From Phycisphaerae bacterium (GTDB taxonomy: Bacteria; Planctomycetota; Phycisphaerae; SM23-33), in the NCBI GenBank assembly GCA_011050235.1, contig DRGC01000083.1, positions 1-43,250 on the forward strand: a DNA stretch of 43,250 bases. Direction: 5' to 3'. Positions 1-9,200 of this stretch are shown here, piece by piece. The position numbers and the translations under genes are program-made. The notes beneath the pieces are model-generated. The model had not been told where the DNA came from. It did not search any database and worked only from the letters and a program-made list of their open reading frames with translations. Within the stretch, counting starts at the first letter, position 1. Each line of letters starts with the position of its first letter.

Positions 1-161
1 ACCTGCCGGCCTGGCCCGACGTGAGCTACCTGCCCACAAAACGCGCCTTCGACAACGGCGGCTACGAGATCTATCCCAACGTCTGCCGCATCGCCCCCGG
101 CGCGCTGGAAACCATCACCGCCGAAGCCATCGACCTGCTCAAGGAGATGTTCAAGGAATGA
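1..161 (+). CDS. C-terminal end of a neutral/alkaline ceramidase-like protein (partial)
   Basis: Only the last ~52 codons are inside the window; the frame is open to the left edge and stops with TGA at 159-161. The tail reads [14 protein letters not shown] then [14 protein letters not shown] and ends in an amphipathic helix. From memory this resembles the end of the neutral/alkaline non-lysosomal ceramidase-type hydrolases that are abundant in Planctomycetes, where a 'Y-P-T-x-x-A-x-x-x-G-G-Y-E' stretch closes the catalytic domain. The stop overlaps the start of the sialidase-like gene (ATGA), so the two are translationally coupled and probably act on related extracellular glycoconjugates. The catalytic part lies outside the window, so the family call is tentative. 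Confidence 0.45.
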   Translation, partial: LPAWPDVSYLPTKRAFDNGGYEIYPNVCRIAPGALETITAEAIDLLKEMFKE

Positions 162-1198
162 ATGCCGGATCGACCCACATCGACATTTCCGATCAGACCG
201 ACCGACACGTGGTCATCGCAGCCGGAACCCAGGATATCTATCAGGGCCATCCGACGACGCTGCTGATGCCGGATGGCAAGACGATGTTCTGCGTGTGGAC
301 GTACAACCACGGCGGGCCGTGCGGGCCGGCGGCGCGCAGTGACGACGGCGGCCTGACCTGGACGCGTATCGACGACCTGATGCCCGAAGGCTTCACCAAG
401 CACGAGAATTGCCCCAGCATCTATCGGCTGGTGGACCCCGAGGGCATCGAACGTCTGTGGGTCTTCTCGGCCCAGCCGAACATGCCCCGCATCGTCAGCG
501 AAGACGGGGGCCAGACATGGCGCGAGCTGCCGGCGCTGGGCTTTGAGTGCGTGATGACCTTCAGCAGCGTCATCCAACTGAAAGACGGCCGCTATCTGGG
601 CATGTACCACAAGGGGCCCGACAGCGAGGATCGCTCCCCGCTCGTCGTGCTGCAGTCCATCACAGCCGACGGCGGGCTGACGTGGTCGACGCCGCAGGTC
701 GCCACGCCCGCCCGCGCGGACAAGGACCCCTGCGAGCCGCTGGTGGTCCGCTCCGACGACGGCGAGGAACTGACCTGCATTATGCGGGAGAACATCCACC
801 AGGGGATGAGCCTGATGATGTTCAGCCGTGATGAGGCCCAGACGTGGTCCGAGGCCGTCGACACAGCCTGGGAACTGACCGGCGATCGCCACCAGGGCGT
901 GAAGCTGCCCGATGGCCGATGGGTGATCGCCTTCCGCGACCAAGCCCCCGACAGCAAAACGCGCGGCCACTTCATGGCGTGGGTCGGCGCCTACGACGAC
1001 ATCCGCAACGCCTGGCCGGGCCAGTACCGCATCAAGCTCCTGCACAATTACGCCGAGCAGGTCGTCGATTGCGGCTACCCCGGCGTGGTGCTCCTACCGG
1101 ACGGCACGATCGTCGCCACCACCTACATCAAATACCGCCCCGGCCCCGAACAGCACTCGGTCGTCAGCGTAAGATTCAAGCTCGACGATCTAAACTAG
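158..1198 (+). CDS. sialidase-like BNR/Asp-box protein
   Basis: A 346-aa protein with the repeat signature of six-bladed sialidase propellers: Asp boxes SDDGGLTW (residues 61-68), SEDGGQTW (114-121), TADGGLTW (169-176) and a degenerate SRDEAQTW (223-230). Conserved blade segments such as [18 protein letters not shown] near the C-terminus also fit the exo-alpha-sialidase / BNR-repeat fold. No signal peptide is visible at the chosen start, so it is either cytoplasmic or the export signal is lost. The start ATG overlaps the stop of the upstream ceramidase-like gene by 4 nt, indicating an operon. The catalytic Arg triad and Tyr/Glu pair cannot be assigned safely by eye, so the substrate (sialic acid or another sugar) is open. 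The stop codon lies inside a palindromic repeat whose left hairpin may act as terminator. Confidence 0.7.
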   Translation: MNAGSTHIDISDQTDRHVVIAAGTQDIYQGHPTTLLMPDGKTMFCVWTYNHGGPCGPAARSDDGGLTWTRIDDLMPEGFTKHENCPSIYRLVDPEGIERLWVFSAQPNMPRIVSEDGGQTWRELPALGFECVMTFSSVIQLKDGRYLGMYHKGPDSEDRSPLVVLQSITADGGLTWSTPQVATPARADKDPCEPLVVRSDDGEELTCIMRENIHQGMSLMMFSRDEAQTWSEAVDTAWELTGDRHQGVKLPDGRWVIAFRDQAPDSKTRGHFMAWVGAYDDIRNAWPGQYRIKLLHNYAEQVVDCGYPGVVLLPDGTIVATTYIKYRPGPEQHSVVSVRFKLDDLN

Positions 1199-1279
1199 GG
1201 ACAGACCCTAGTTTTCTGCGGGCGATGCCCACACGATGCCAGCCCTCACTCGCCGAAAAATAGGGTCTGTCCCTAGTTT
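1192..1279. repeat. REP/MITE-like palindromic element, family 1
   Basis: A perfect 19-bp inverted repeat: AAACTAGGGACAGACCCTA at 1192-1210 and its exact reverse complement at 1261-1279, with a 50-nt loop. Each arm is also palindromic by itself (TAGGG-5 nt-CCCTA), so two small hairpins or one long one can form. It overlaps the stop codon of the sialidase-like gene on the left and that of the CuA protein on the right, so it fills the whole space between two convergent genes and probably serves both as terminator. The architecture resembles REP doublets mobilised by REP-associated tyrosine transposases, but no such transposase is present here. Confidence 0.7.
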
Positions 1280-1667
1280 AGGGGGATTTTTCTACGATCT
1301 CGATGACGCCCCGCATCTGCATGTGGTACTCGCTGCACCACGACGTGCAATAGAAGTCGAACTTGCCGACCTGCGTGGGGGTGAACTCGACGATGGTGCT
1401 GTGGCCGGCGAGGATCTTGCCCCCGTCGACCTTCAGCGCCGGAATCGCAAACCCGTGCGTGACGGTGTCCACGTTGCGGATGCGAATGGTGACCGGCTCG
1501 CCGACGGGAAAGGTGAGCAAGCGCGGCAGGAAGTTGCCCTTTTCCGGCGCTCGGGCAAGGATCTCCGCGGTCAGGTCCTTCGTGCGGAACTTCTCATACA
1601 GAAGCACACCAACGATGGGCGCAACGGTGCAGAGCAACAGGATGATCACTGAAAGTAGCTTTCGCAT
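1278..1667 (-). CDS. membrane-anchored NosZ/CoxB-like CuA cupredoxin
   Basis: A 129-aa protein: one N-terminal membrane anchor (residues ~5-25) and a cupredoxin domain carrying a complete CuA ligand set. The ligands are His71 (in THGF), then C107-x3-C111-x3-H115-x2-M118 in FYCTSWCSEYHMQMRG. CuA is the two-copper electron-entry site of cytochrome oxidase subunit II and nitrous oxide reductase; the WCSEYHMQMRG stretch is closer to the NosZ C-terminus. No NosZ catalytic domain or oxidase subunit I is nearby, so it is probably a dedicated electron carrier for the upstream molybdoenzyme. The start at 1667 was chosen because GGAGG lies 11 nt upstream; a longer frame from 1685 would begin inside the preceding gene. 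Last gene of the operon; its TAA is inside a palindromic repeat. Confidence 0.8.
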   Translation of the reverse strand: MRKLLSVIILLLCTVAPIVGVLLYEKFRTKDLTAEILARAPEKGNFLPRLLTFPVGEPVTIRIRNVDTVTHGFAIPALKVDGGKILAGHSTIVEFTPTQVGKFDFYCTSWCSEYHMQMRGVIEIVEKSP

Positions 1668-1674
1668 GGTTGCG

Positions 1675-3162
1675 CTAACCTCCATAGAGCCAGCCGAAGA
1701 ACACGGTCACACCCATCAGGAAGACCAGCAAGGGCACAAACCCCCGCTTGGCGCCTGCCTTGCCGTAGGTCTGCCGGGTGAGCTTGAGGCCGTAGTCGGC
1801 GGAGATAAGGAATGCCACGATCAGCACGGCGAACTGCAGCGGCACGAGCCAGGCGGTCGCTACAGGCGTCCACGGAATGCCCGCCGTGCCGAACAGATCC
1901 CATCCCCACGCGAACGGGTCGGAGATCGTGTGCAGCACATAGGACCCATTGGGCAGCAGGAACCCGAGGCTAAAGGCCACCCACGCCCCCAGCCCCATCG
2001 GAATGAGGCTGTAGGATAGATTCACAAAGGCCGCCTTCAACGACGTCTCCTTCACGCCGCTGGCCAGCTTCGACAGCAGCACGAAGACGAAGAAGACGCC
2101 CGGAATAATCAGCAGGTTGAACGCCGCGTGCAGGCCCACGAAGGACAGCCATCCGCTAAGCGTATCGCCCCGGACCCAGTCCTTGATCCACCCCCATCGG
2201 CCCATCATGGCGACATAGAACATCACCGCGATGCCCATCATGATGAAGGCCTTCCACGCCTCATCCAGGCCGCGACGCTCGTTGACCAGCAGGTCCGTCC
2301 CCGGCGGGCGCACGTTCAGGGCCATGTTATCGAACGGGCAGGTCTTGAAGCACTCCATACACATGCCGCAATACGTGTTTCGCTTGAAACTGTGCGGCTC
2401 GAGCAGCCACGGACACCCGTAGCCATTCTTGTTGCCGGTGACGCAGGTCTTCTTCTTGTGCTTGGCGCAGATCGCCGGGTCCTTCGCGCGGACCTCCAAC
2501 ATGGCGGCGTTGGCGTAGAGGCCCTGAAAACCGCTGACCGGGCAGACATACAGGCAGAAGGTGCGCTTTTGGAAGAGCAGCGACATCACGATGCCGATCA
2601 CGATGATGCCGCCCAGCAGATAGAAGGTCGCCAGCGGCTTGACGGTGAAGAACCCGCTGAAGAACGTGGTCGCCAGGAACAGGATGTTCATCACCCACAT
2701 GTTGCTCAGCCGCTTGGGCCACTTCAGATTCAGCCCGTACAGGTTGTTGTTGACGCCGAAGAGCTTCAGGCGCTGCAGCCATTCGCCCAGCGAGGGCAGT
2801 GGACACATCAGACACCACGACCGGCTCATCACCGGCACGAGCAGCAGCATCAGCGCCACCCACCAGAGGATCCAAACGATCATGATGCCGAAGCTGTAGT
2901 TGCCCGACGAGAATCCGCCCACCACGCCGCTGGTCAGAATGATGGCGAAGATGAACATGTTGACCAGGATCAGGGCCATCGGGAACCATCGCTTCTTCAG
3001 CAGCCGGCGCACCAGGGGCAGCGACGCCAGGTCGAACCGCCAGCTCAGGGGGACGACGCCGAAGAGCTTGCCCTCTTGGGCCGAATCATCGGCTGTGGGG
3101 CGGACGCATGGGGGGGCCTGCTCGGACGTGTCAGCCTGTGGGGTGTCGATTTCGTCAGTCAT
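1675..3162 (-). CDS. NosR/NapH-like membrane polyferredoxin
   Basis: A 495-aa polytopic membrane protein. In order: helices at about 60-80 and 92-113, a cytoplasmic-type WCLMCP motif (C117, C120), more helices (~155-195), a second CLYVCP motif (C203, C207), an irregular cysteine group (C232, C240, C250), one canonical 4Fe-4S ferredoxin motif C265-x2-C268-x2-C271-x3-C275-P, and several C-terminal helices. The CxxCP/CxxxCP pairs after transmembrane helices are typical of the NosR, NapH and CcoG group, which pass electrons between the quinone pool and periplasmic reductases. The FMN-binding periplasmic domain of NosR is missing. ATG at 3162 overlaps the preceding stop by 8 nt and has AAGGAAG upstream. 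It is a candidate for the membrane electron gate of this operon, in place of NarI. Confidence 0.75.
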   Translation of the reverse strand: MTDEIDTPQADTSEQAPPCVRPTADDSAQEGKLFGVVPLSWRFDLASLPLVRRLLKKRWFPMALILVNMFIFAIILTSGVVGGFSSGNYSFGIMIVWILWWVALMLLLVPVMSRSWCLMCPLPSLGEWLQRLKLFGVNNNLYGLNLKWPKRLSNMWVMNILFLATTFFSGFFTVKPLATFYLLGGIIVIGIVMSLLFQKRTFCLYVCPVSGFQGLYANAAMLEVRAKDPAICAKHKKKTCVTGNKNGYGCPWLLEPHSFKRNTYCGMCMECFKTCPFDNMALNVRPPGTDLLVNERRGLDEAWKAFIMMGIAVMFYVAMMGRWGWIKDWVRGDTLSGWLSFVGLHAAFNLLIIPGVFFVFVLLSKLASGVKETSLKAAFVNLSYSLIPMGLGAWVAFSLGFLLPNGSYVLHTISDPFAWGWDLFGTAGIPWTPVATAWLVPLQFAVLIVAFLISADYGLKLTRQTYGKAGAKRGFVPLLVFLMGVTVFFGWLYGG

Positions 3163-4465
3163 TTTGAGGCGCTTCCTTTTTCGTTCGCATGACCAGCGCA
3201 GAGACCAGCGCAATCAGCCCTGCCGCCGCCGCGACCCCGACGAATATGTGGAACCGGGTGTTCGGCTCGACGTTCATGTATCCGATCATGTACGGATGAA
3301 ACGGCCCGCACGTCACGGAGCATCGGAACGAGAACCGGCCGGTCTTGTCCGCTCGCAGCGTCCTCGTGGTGGTCTCCCCGGCCTCCACATTCATGTTGAT
3401 GTCGTAGCCGTCGAGGTACAGCCCATGCGCCACGTCCATCGAGACAAGCCGCAACGTCACCAGTTCGTTCTTTTGCAGCGTGATCTCACTGGGCGTGTAT
3501 TCGAACCGCTTGGCTTGAATCTCGATGATCCTGGGCTCTTCCTTTTCCGCCGGCGCGGCGGCGGCCAGCATCGGCAGGTCCATCGTCGCCAGCGACCTAC
3601 CGGCCTGGGCCCCATCCGCCGACTCGGACGATTTGACATCGAGGATCAGCCACTCGCTGAGCGACTTCCGCGACCCGCGGTCGCCCTTGCTGCCGTCCCA
3701 GACGGCGAACACCACGTGCATCTTGCCCGGCTTGACCTGCGCGTCGCGCTCGGCGTCGCCGGTGGTCAACGGTCGCTTGATGATGACGCGCCAGGCCCCG
3801 TCGCTCCACTGACCCCGGCCGGTGAGGGCCGTCGTTTCCTTCGGCGTCAGCGTGCCGGGCCTGGTGGCGATCAGATCCTGACAGGCGCTGGTGATGGGCT
3901 CGTCGGCGGTGGGAACGCCCGCGGTGGGGACATAGAGGTAGTTGGTGTTGGCCGTGAATCGTTCGTCCGCCCCGCCCCAGACGGCTGCATCCAGGTTGGC
4001 CTTCCACTGCCAGATGTTCACCGCCGACTGGAAGCCCATCATGATCGACATCGCCGGCGGTTCGCCACCCAGCGGGAAGCCCACAGCCACGCCATCGGGA
4101 AACTCGTCGATGTCGTGGACTCGGCTGGCGGCGTCATCCTTCCATTCGAACAGGAAGTAGACGTCCTTGCCGTTGTGGAACGACCGCACGTTGACGGCCC
4201 GGACAAGGTGCTGCCCGTGCGGCTTCTGGGTCACCTGGTGCATCATGGGCACGGCCAGGGGCGCCAGCGTCCGCCACACATCGTCGGTGAAGTCGCTGTC
4301 ATCGAGCGAGAGACTCTTGTCGAGTTGGGGCATCGCCAGCACCAGCGGCGGCTCGACCGTCGTGTCCATCTTGCCGCCCCACCGGTTCGTCCAGCCATAC
4401 TGGACCAGCCCGGCAAAAACGACCACGGTCAGGAGGATGATGAGAAACACCACGCCTCGGTTCAT
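3155..4465 (-). CDS. heme b gamma subunit (ethylbenzene dehydrogenase-type) fused to a CuA cupredoxin
   Basis: A 436-aa protein with an N-terminal membrane anchor (~5-22), an EB_dh-type heme b domain (~35-270), a cupredoxin domain (~310-400) and a C-terminal anchor (~406-426). The heme domain has the family segment VNIWQWK (149-155); Met139/142/143 and Lys155 are candidate axial ligands, since EbdC-type subunits use Met and Lys. The cupredoxin has all CuA ligands: His347, C382-x3-C386-x3-H390-x2-M393 in CSVTCGPFHPYMIG. Gamma subunits of type II DMSO-reductase enzymes (EbdC, SerC, ClrC, DdhC) take or give electrons to the FeS subunit; here the next carrier, copper, is covalently attached. The start overlaps the TorD stop (ATGA). 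I know of no classical gamma subunit with this fusion, though NxrC-like proteins should be compared. Confidence 0.8.
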   Translation of the reverse strand: MNRGVVFLIILLTVVVFAGLVQYGWTNRWGGKMDTTVEPPLVLAMPQLDKSLSLDDSDFTDDVWRTLAPLAVPMMHQVTQKPHGQHLVRAVNVRSFHNGKDVYFLFEWKDDAASRVHDIDEFPDGVAVGFPLGGEPPAMSIMMGFQSAVNIWQWKANLDAAVWGGADERFTANTNYLYVPTAGVPTADEPITSACQDLIATRPGTLTPKETTALTGRGQWSDGAWRVIIKRPLTTGDAERDAQVKPGKMHVVFAVWDGSKGDRGSRKSLSEWLILDVKSSESADGAQAGRSLATMDLPMLAAAAPAEKEEPRIIEIQAKRFEYTPSEITLQKNELVTLRLVSMDVAHGLYLDGYDINMNVEAGETTTRTLRADKTGRFSFRCSVTCGPFHPYMIGYMNVEPNTRFHIFVGVAAAAGLIALVSALVMRTKKEAPQND

Positions 4466-5121
4466 GGGAGGGTCTCCTTCTCGCTACTGATGAAGCATTC
4501 CAGCAGGCTCATCAGATGCTCATAGAAAAGGTGGTGGTCCCGATCGTCCTTGCTCAGCGACGCACGCATGGCCGCCAGCAGACCCTCGGTCCACAAGGAT
4601 AAGTGATCACGGAAAAACTTCTGGCCGGCCTCGCGACACAGCGTGGCGTGCTCCTGATCGCCCTTGCCGGCGGCGTAGTGCTCCTTGAGTGTCAGCAGAT
4701 GCATGAACTCAAGCTCGGCGGCCATGTGGTCGGCCCGATCGCCGGACGGCTCGACGCCGAACGCCCGGTAGAAGCCCATGATGTCGGCCAGAATATTCGC
4801 CTTGGCGAAGTCGTGGCCCGTCTTGTGTTCCGATTCGTACGGGAACGGGCCGTTGACCGGATCGAACAGCCGCATGTACGCCTGCTGCAGTTTGTCCAGA
4901 TCGCCATCGCGAATCGACGCCAGCAGGGCCGCCAGCGACGTCCCCACGTCACTGTCGCCCCGGGGACCGGCCTGGTCGCACTGGCGGAGAAAATCCAGCA
5001 CCGTCTCGTCCGGCTGGGAGAACCCGCGAGCCAGCACGATGTAGACCGCGCTGCGATCGGCCAGCAGCGCCTGAGCCGCCGGGTCGCCGGATTTCATCGT
5101 TGATGTCTTGTCGCTACCCAC
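4462..5121 (-). CDS. TorD/DmsD-family molybdoenzyme chaperone
   Basis: A 219-aa all-helical protein of the TorD/NarJ/DmsD group, which binds the twin-arginine leader of a molybdoenzyme and holds it until cofactor insertion is complete. Visible family features are the FPYESEH-type segment (residues ~92-98) and a DHMAAELEFMHLL helix, matching the conserved 'D-H-x-x-x-E-L-x-F-M' core. It lies between the Fe-S subunit and the gamma subunit, overlapping the latter by 4 nt, so it is specific to this enzyme. Start codon is GTG at 5121, supported by AGGAG 9 nt upstream; an in-frame ATG at 5097 is the alternative. Confidence 0.85.
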   Translation of the reverse strand: MGSDKTSTMKSGDPAAQALLADRSAVYIVLARGFSQPDETVLDFLRQCDQAGPRGDSDVGTSLAALLASIRDGDLDKLQQAYMRLFDPVNGPFPYESEHKTGHDFAKANILADIMGFYRAFGVEPSGDRADHMAAELEFMHLLTLKEHYAAGKGDQEHATLCREAGQKFFRDHLSLWTEGLLAAMRASLSKDDRDHHLFYEHLMSLLECFISSEKETLP

Positions 5122-5138
5122 GTCGTCATTCTCCTGGG

Positions 5139-6263
5139 TTAGGGCTCGTTAAACCGATACGCGCTGTTGGCGACATCGTGGAAAGGCCTCTCGTAGAAGG
5201 GCTCCTTCAACGGCACGGAGACAACCTGCTTGCCGTCGCCGTCGAAGCCTTCGATGTGATCGGTCTTGAGTTCGAACCGCTCGATGGTCCGCTTGGTCGT
5301 GCCGAACAGCTTCAGCACGGCCTTCAGTTCCTTGTCCGGATTGGTCCGGGTCTCGATCGCCTCGGGGGCGCCGGGGCCGAACATCTGCAGCAGGAACGGG
5401 CGCTTCACCCATCGTGGCGGAATATAGTAGACGTTCGGCTCGGTGCCGAACTGCGGGTACAACGGCAGGGCGATCTTGCGAATGTGGATCAGATAGTCCA
5501 GCGGGTTGTCGGCCTTGGCCTTGTCGGGCGGGCTGACCCACCCCGACAGGCGGATGGACCCCACGCAGGCTGCCATGCAGCGGGGAATTTCGCCCTCTTC
5601 CACGCGCGGATAGCAGGCGATGCATTTTTCCGTCCGGGTCGTGACGGAATTGAACATCGTCTTCTTATAGGGGCACGCGGCGACGCACTCCTGGTAGCCG
5701 CGGCAGCGTTTCTGATCGACCAGCACGATGCCGTCTTCGGGCCGCTTGTAGATCGCTTTGCGCGGGCAGGCGGCCAGGCACGCCGGATAGGTGCAGTGGT
5801 TGCAAATCCGCTGGAGGTAGAAGAAGAAATTCTCGTGGACCGGCAGCGACACGCCGCTGCCGCAAGTGCCCGAGGCGGTGTCCTCGTAGATATTGGGGAA
5901 CCGCCATTCTTCCTTCTTGGGGGCGAAGCCCAGAGGCTCTTCGCAGAGCTGGCCGTCGGGGGTCTCGAAGATCGTCTTGCCCTTATATTTGCCGCCGGCC
6001 CATTTCTGCCGGCCGAGCTTGGTGGTGATCTTCACGTCCCACTGCTGGGGGAAGCCGCCGAAGGGCTTGGTCTCGACGTTGTTCCACCACATGTACTCCT
6101 GCCCGTCATTGAAGGTCCACGTGGACCGGCAGGCCATCGTACAGGTCTGGCACCCGATACATCGGTTGATGTCAAAGACAGCGCCGAACTGTCGGCCCGG
6201 GCGCGTGTCCTCGTGCGGGTACTGCATCTGGCGTTTCAGGTGCCAATTGTTCACGTTGGGCAT
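5139..6263 (-). CDS. NarH/NXR-type four-cluster Fe-S beta subunit
   Basis: A 374-aa ferredoxin-type electron-transfer subunit with four cysteine groups: C35-x2-C38-x2-C41-x3-C45; C154-x2-C157-x4-C162-x3-C166-P; C187-x2-Y190-x2-C193-x3-C197-P; and C214-x2-C217 with C229-x3-C233. In the third group Tyr190 replaces the second cysteine, where NarH has Trp, which indicates a [3Fe-4S] cluster as in all type II DMSO-reductase beta subunits. The motif CIACYPR with RCMAACVG matches NarH closely. There is no signal peptide, so it would be co-exported with the Tat-tagged alpha subunit. It starts 2 nt after the alpha subunit stop. Missing inserts make it shorter than E. coli NarH (512 aa) and closer to the periplasmic relatives. 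Confidence 0.9.
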   Translation of the reverse strand: MPNVNNWHLKRQMQYPHEDTRPGRQFGAVFDINRCIGCQTCTMACRSTWTFNDGQEYMWWNNVETKPFGGFPQQWDVKITTKLGRQKWAGGKYKGKTIFETPDGQLCEEPLGFAPKKEEWRFPNIYEDTASGTCGSGVSLPVHENFFFYLQRICNHCTYPACLAACPRKAIYKRPEDGIVLVDQKRCRGYQECVAACPYKKTMFNSVTTRTEKCIACYPRVEEGEIPRCMAACVGSIRLSGWVSPPDKAKADNPLDYLIHIRKIALPLYPQFGTEPNVYYIPPRWVKRPFLLQMFGPGAPEAIETRTNPDKELKAVLKLFGTTKRTIERFELKTDHIEGFDGDGKQVVSVPLKEPFYERPFHDVANSAYRFNEP

Positions 6264-6265
6264 GA

Positions 6266-9200
6266 TTAGCGTTCCTCAACAAATCCACCGGCGATATAGC
6301 GTTTCATGTCGTCGTTCTCGTGCGCGGGCGTCAGGCCGCTCTCGATGGGGCCCCACAGGCCCTTGCCGCCGATCCCGCCCTTCTCGGCGAAGGTGATCTT
6401 CACCAACGACTCCTTCGGGGCCCCGGTGGGCGTGTGGGTGTCGACGGTGAAGCCCTGGACGATGTTGTGCCCGAAATAGTCCTTGTGGACCAGCGACCCG
6501 GTCATTTGCGTCGGGTTCAGCCAGGTCCGCACGCACGATTGGTGCGACCCGAACCGAAGCGTGGCGATATAGCCGGTATCGGTATGGGCCGATCCGTCCT
6601 TGTTGGACTCCTGGGCCCGGACCGATCGGTGCGTGGCCCCGTAGATGCTGTGCTTCATGTTCAAGTAGCCTCGCGGGAACGAGGGGTTGTACTTCACGCG
6701 AACCATCAGACGCGTCATCTTCTCGAAGAACGACCCGTCGTTCTTCTTGCCGCGGAAGGGACGGTCCTGCGGGTCCGCGTCGAGGTACACATAGTCGCCG
6801 TCCTCGATGCCCAGGCTCTTGGCGAACTCGGGGTTGATATCCAGTTCTTCCTCGCCGATCCATGGGCTGCGATTGTCCAGGCGGAACGGATCGCCGTAGT
6901 TCGAACACCAGATGACGTTCCAGTCGACCGTCGACCATGACGAGTGAACGCGGTGACGTGTCTTGCAGGTGACGAAGACGGCATTGAGATCGTGCTTGGT
7001 CGTCAGCGGGTTCTCGGATTTCTTCACCTGCGACCAAGGCCATTTCTCGTTGAAAATGCATCGCAGGTCGCCGTCGAGCTCATCCTTGGGCACGCCGTAG
7101 TCCTTCGGGCGGATGGCGTCGAAATCGCTTGGGATGACGATGACATTGGTCTGGTACGGCGTGGCCTCGACCGGCTCGCGGTGGACGATGAGATTCTCGC
7201 CTTGATTGATCCACTCATCCTCGTCGCGGTACAGTTCCAGGCGGCCTGTCTTGGTGTAAAACGGCACCGACTCGCGGATCTGCTCCCAGCCCGGGATGCG
7301 GGGATACGTGCGGAACATCGACAGCGCCGAACCGCCTTGTTCGATAATGTCCTCGATCTTGTAGCCGCGGAAGGCGTGGCTGCCGTCGAGGATGCGTTGC
7401 ATGTAAACTTCGACCTTGTCCTCGTCCACGAACTTGAAGTGCTGAACGAATCGCTCGTCGCCGGTCAGTCGCGTTAACGCCTTGGCGACTTCCAAGTAGA
7501 CCTCGATATCGTGCCGCGTATCGTGCAGCCGTTTGATGCCCCCCTTCGGGAACACCTGCATGAACGGGTTCGTGCACGAGGCGGTCATATCGCGATGGGC
7601 GAACTCCACCCACGAGTCCACCGGAAAGACCACGTCGGCGTATTCGCAGTTCATGGACCATTCGTAGTCGGTCGCCACGTGCATCTCGTGGTTGGGCAGC
7701 ACGTTCTTGATGATGTCGTAGGCCCACTTGGCGTTGCCGATCTGGTTGGCGTTGTTGGTCCAGACGACCTTGGAGGGGCTGGGCATGTGGCCGGCCTCGG
7801 TCAGCACGACGCGACCTTCCTTGGGCGTATCCACGATCAACGGCGAGTCGCCGTGCGCCCAGAAGTGGATCGACTCGAAGTGCGCGTACTGCCTCTTCTT
7901 GACGTCCTTGCCGTCCACGTTCTCATCGAGCGTCAGGTTGAACGGATCCTCGGCGACGTAGGCGGGCAGGCCGTTGAAGATCGGCGCCTTGTAGTTGCCC
8001 GCGTAGCTGCCGACGTTGCCGCCGGACTTGCCGACGTTGGCCGTCAGCGTCGCCACCAGGAAGTACGCCCGATTGATCAGGTCGTTGTGGAGGTACATGT
8101 TCAGACCCATCCCACAGACGAACCCAACCGAATCGGCCGCGGCGATGTCCCTGGCGAACCTGCGGATCTGGTCGGCCGGAATGCCCGTCACTTCGCCGGC
8201 GGTCTCCGGGTCGTAGTGGGCGGTCAGTTCCTTGTACAGCCGGAAGATCGACTTGACCTTCACCGGGCCCGACCGGGTCTGCACCTCGCCCTCGAAGTCC
8301 AGCTCGATATCGTCCAGGCTCAGGCCCTGCTTGGCCAGTTCGTCATTGAGGTGATCGCCAATGCAATTGCGCGACACGCCGAGCAACTGCCGGCCGCCCT
8401 TGACGGCGACAACGGCGTTGACGGCGTATTTCTCCGCGTCTTTCTGGACGGGCTTGCCGTCGTCATAGGTGTACTTCAGGCCGGGGTCCAGGATCGTGGC
8501 ATCTTCCAGTTCCTCAGCCGTCAACTCCTTGAGGGTGTCCGAGCGGACCAGGAAGGGGTAGTCGGTGAACCGCTTGACGTAATCGGTGTCGCAGAGATTC
8601 TCGCGAATCAACACCCCGGCGACCCCCAGCATCAGCGCCGCGTCCGCCCCGGGCCGCACCTGCAGCCAGTAGTCGGACTTCGTGACCGTGGGGCTGTGCT
8701 CGGGGGCGATGACGACGATCTTTCGCTTCTGCTCGATCGCCATGTGCCACCAGATCGGATCGGCCATCTTGTTCTCGACCAGGTTCAGCCCGGCAATCAC
8801 CAGCATGTCGGAGTTCTCGAAGTCGTGGAACTCCTGGTCGTAGGTCTGCGTGCCGTGGACCATGGCGTGGCCCGGCGGCAAATCGGTATGCCACGCGTAG
8901 TTGTCCCACGACCGGGCGCCGAGGGATTTCTCCGGCCCCGTGCCGCGGATGTGATCGTCCACCAGGGCCATCATGTTGGAAAAGCGATACATGCCCGTCA
9001 GACGGGTTATGCCCAGCAAGGCCATCCCGCCGCGGAACTTCATGCTCCGCACGCCGGCGACGTTGCCGTCGGGGTCCTTCATCGGCTCGATCATTTCCGG
9101 CGGATAGCCCTGAGCGAGCAGCCAGTTGGCGCCCTGATCGCCGCTGTAAGACTTGGCAATATTCAGCAGCGTCCTGGCGACGAGGTCGCTGATCTGGTCC

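Noticed and set aside
1278-4465. Cytochrome c oxidase or N2O reductase locus
   Set aside because: CuA domains are present, but no oxidase subunit I/III, no NosZ propeller, and no NosDFY genes occur nearby.
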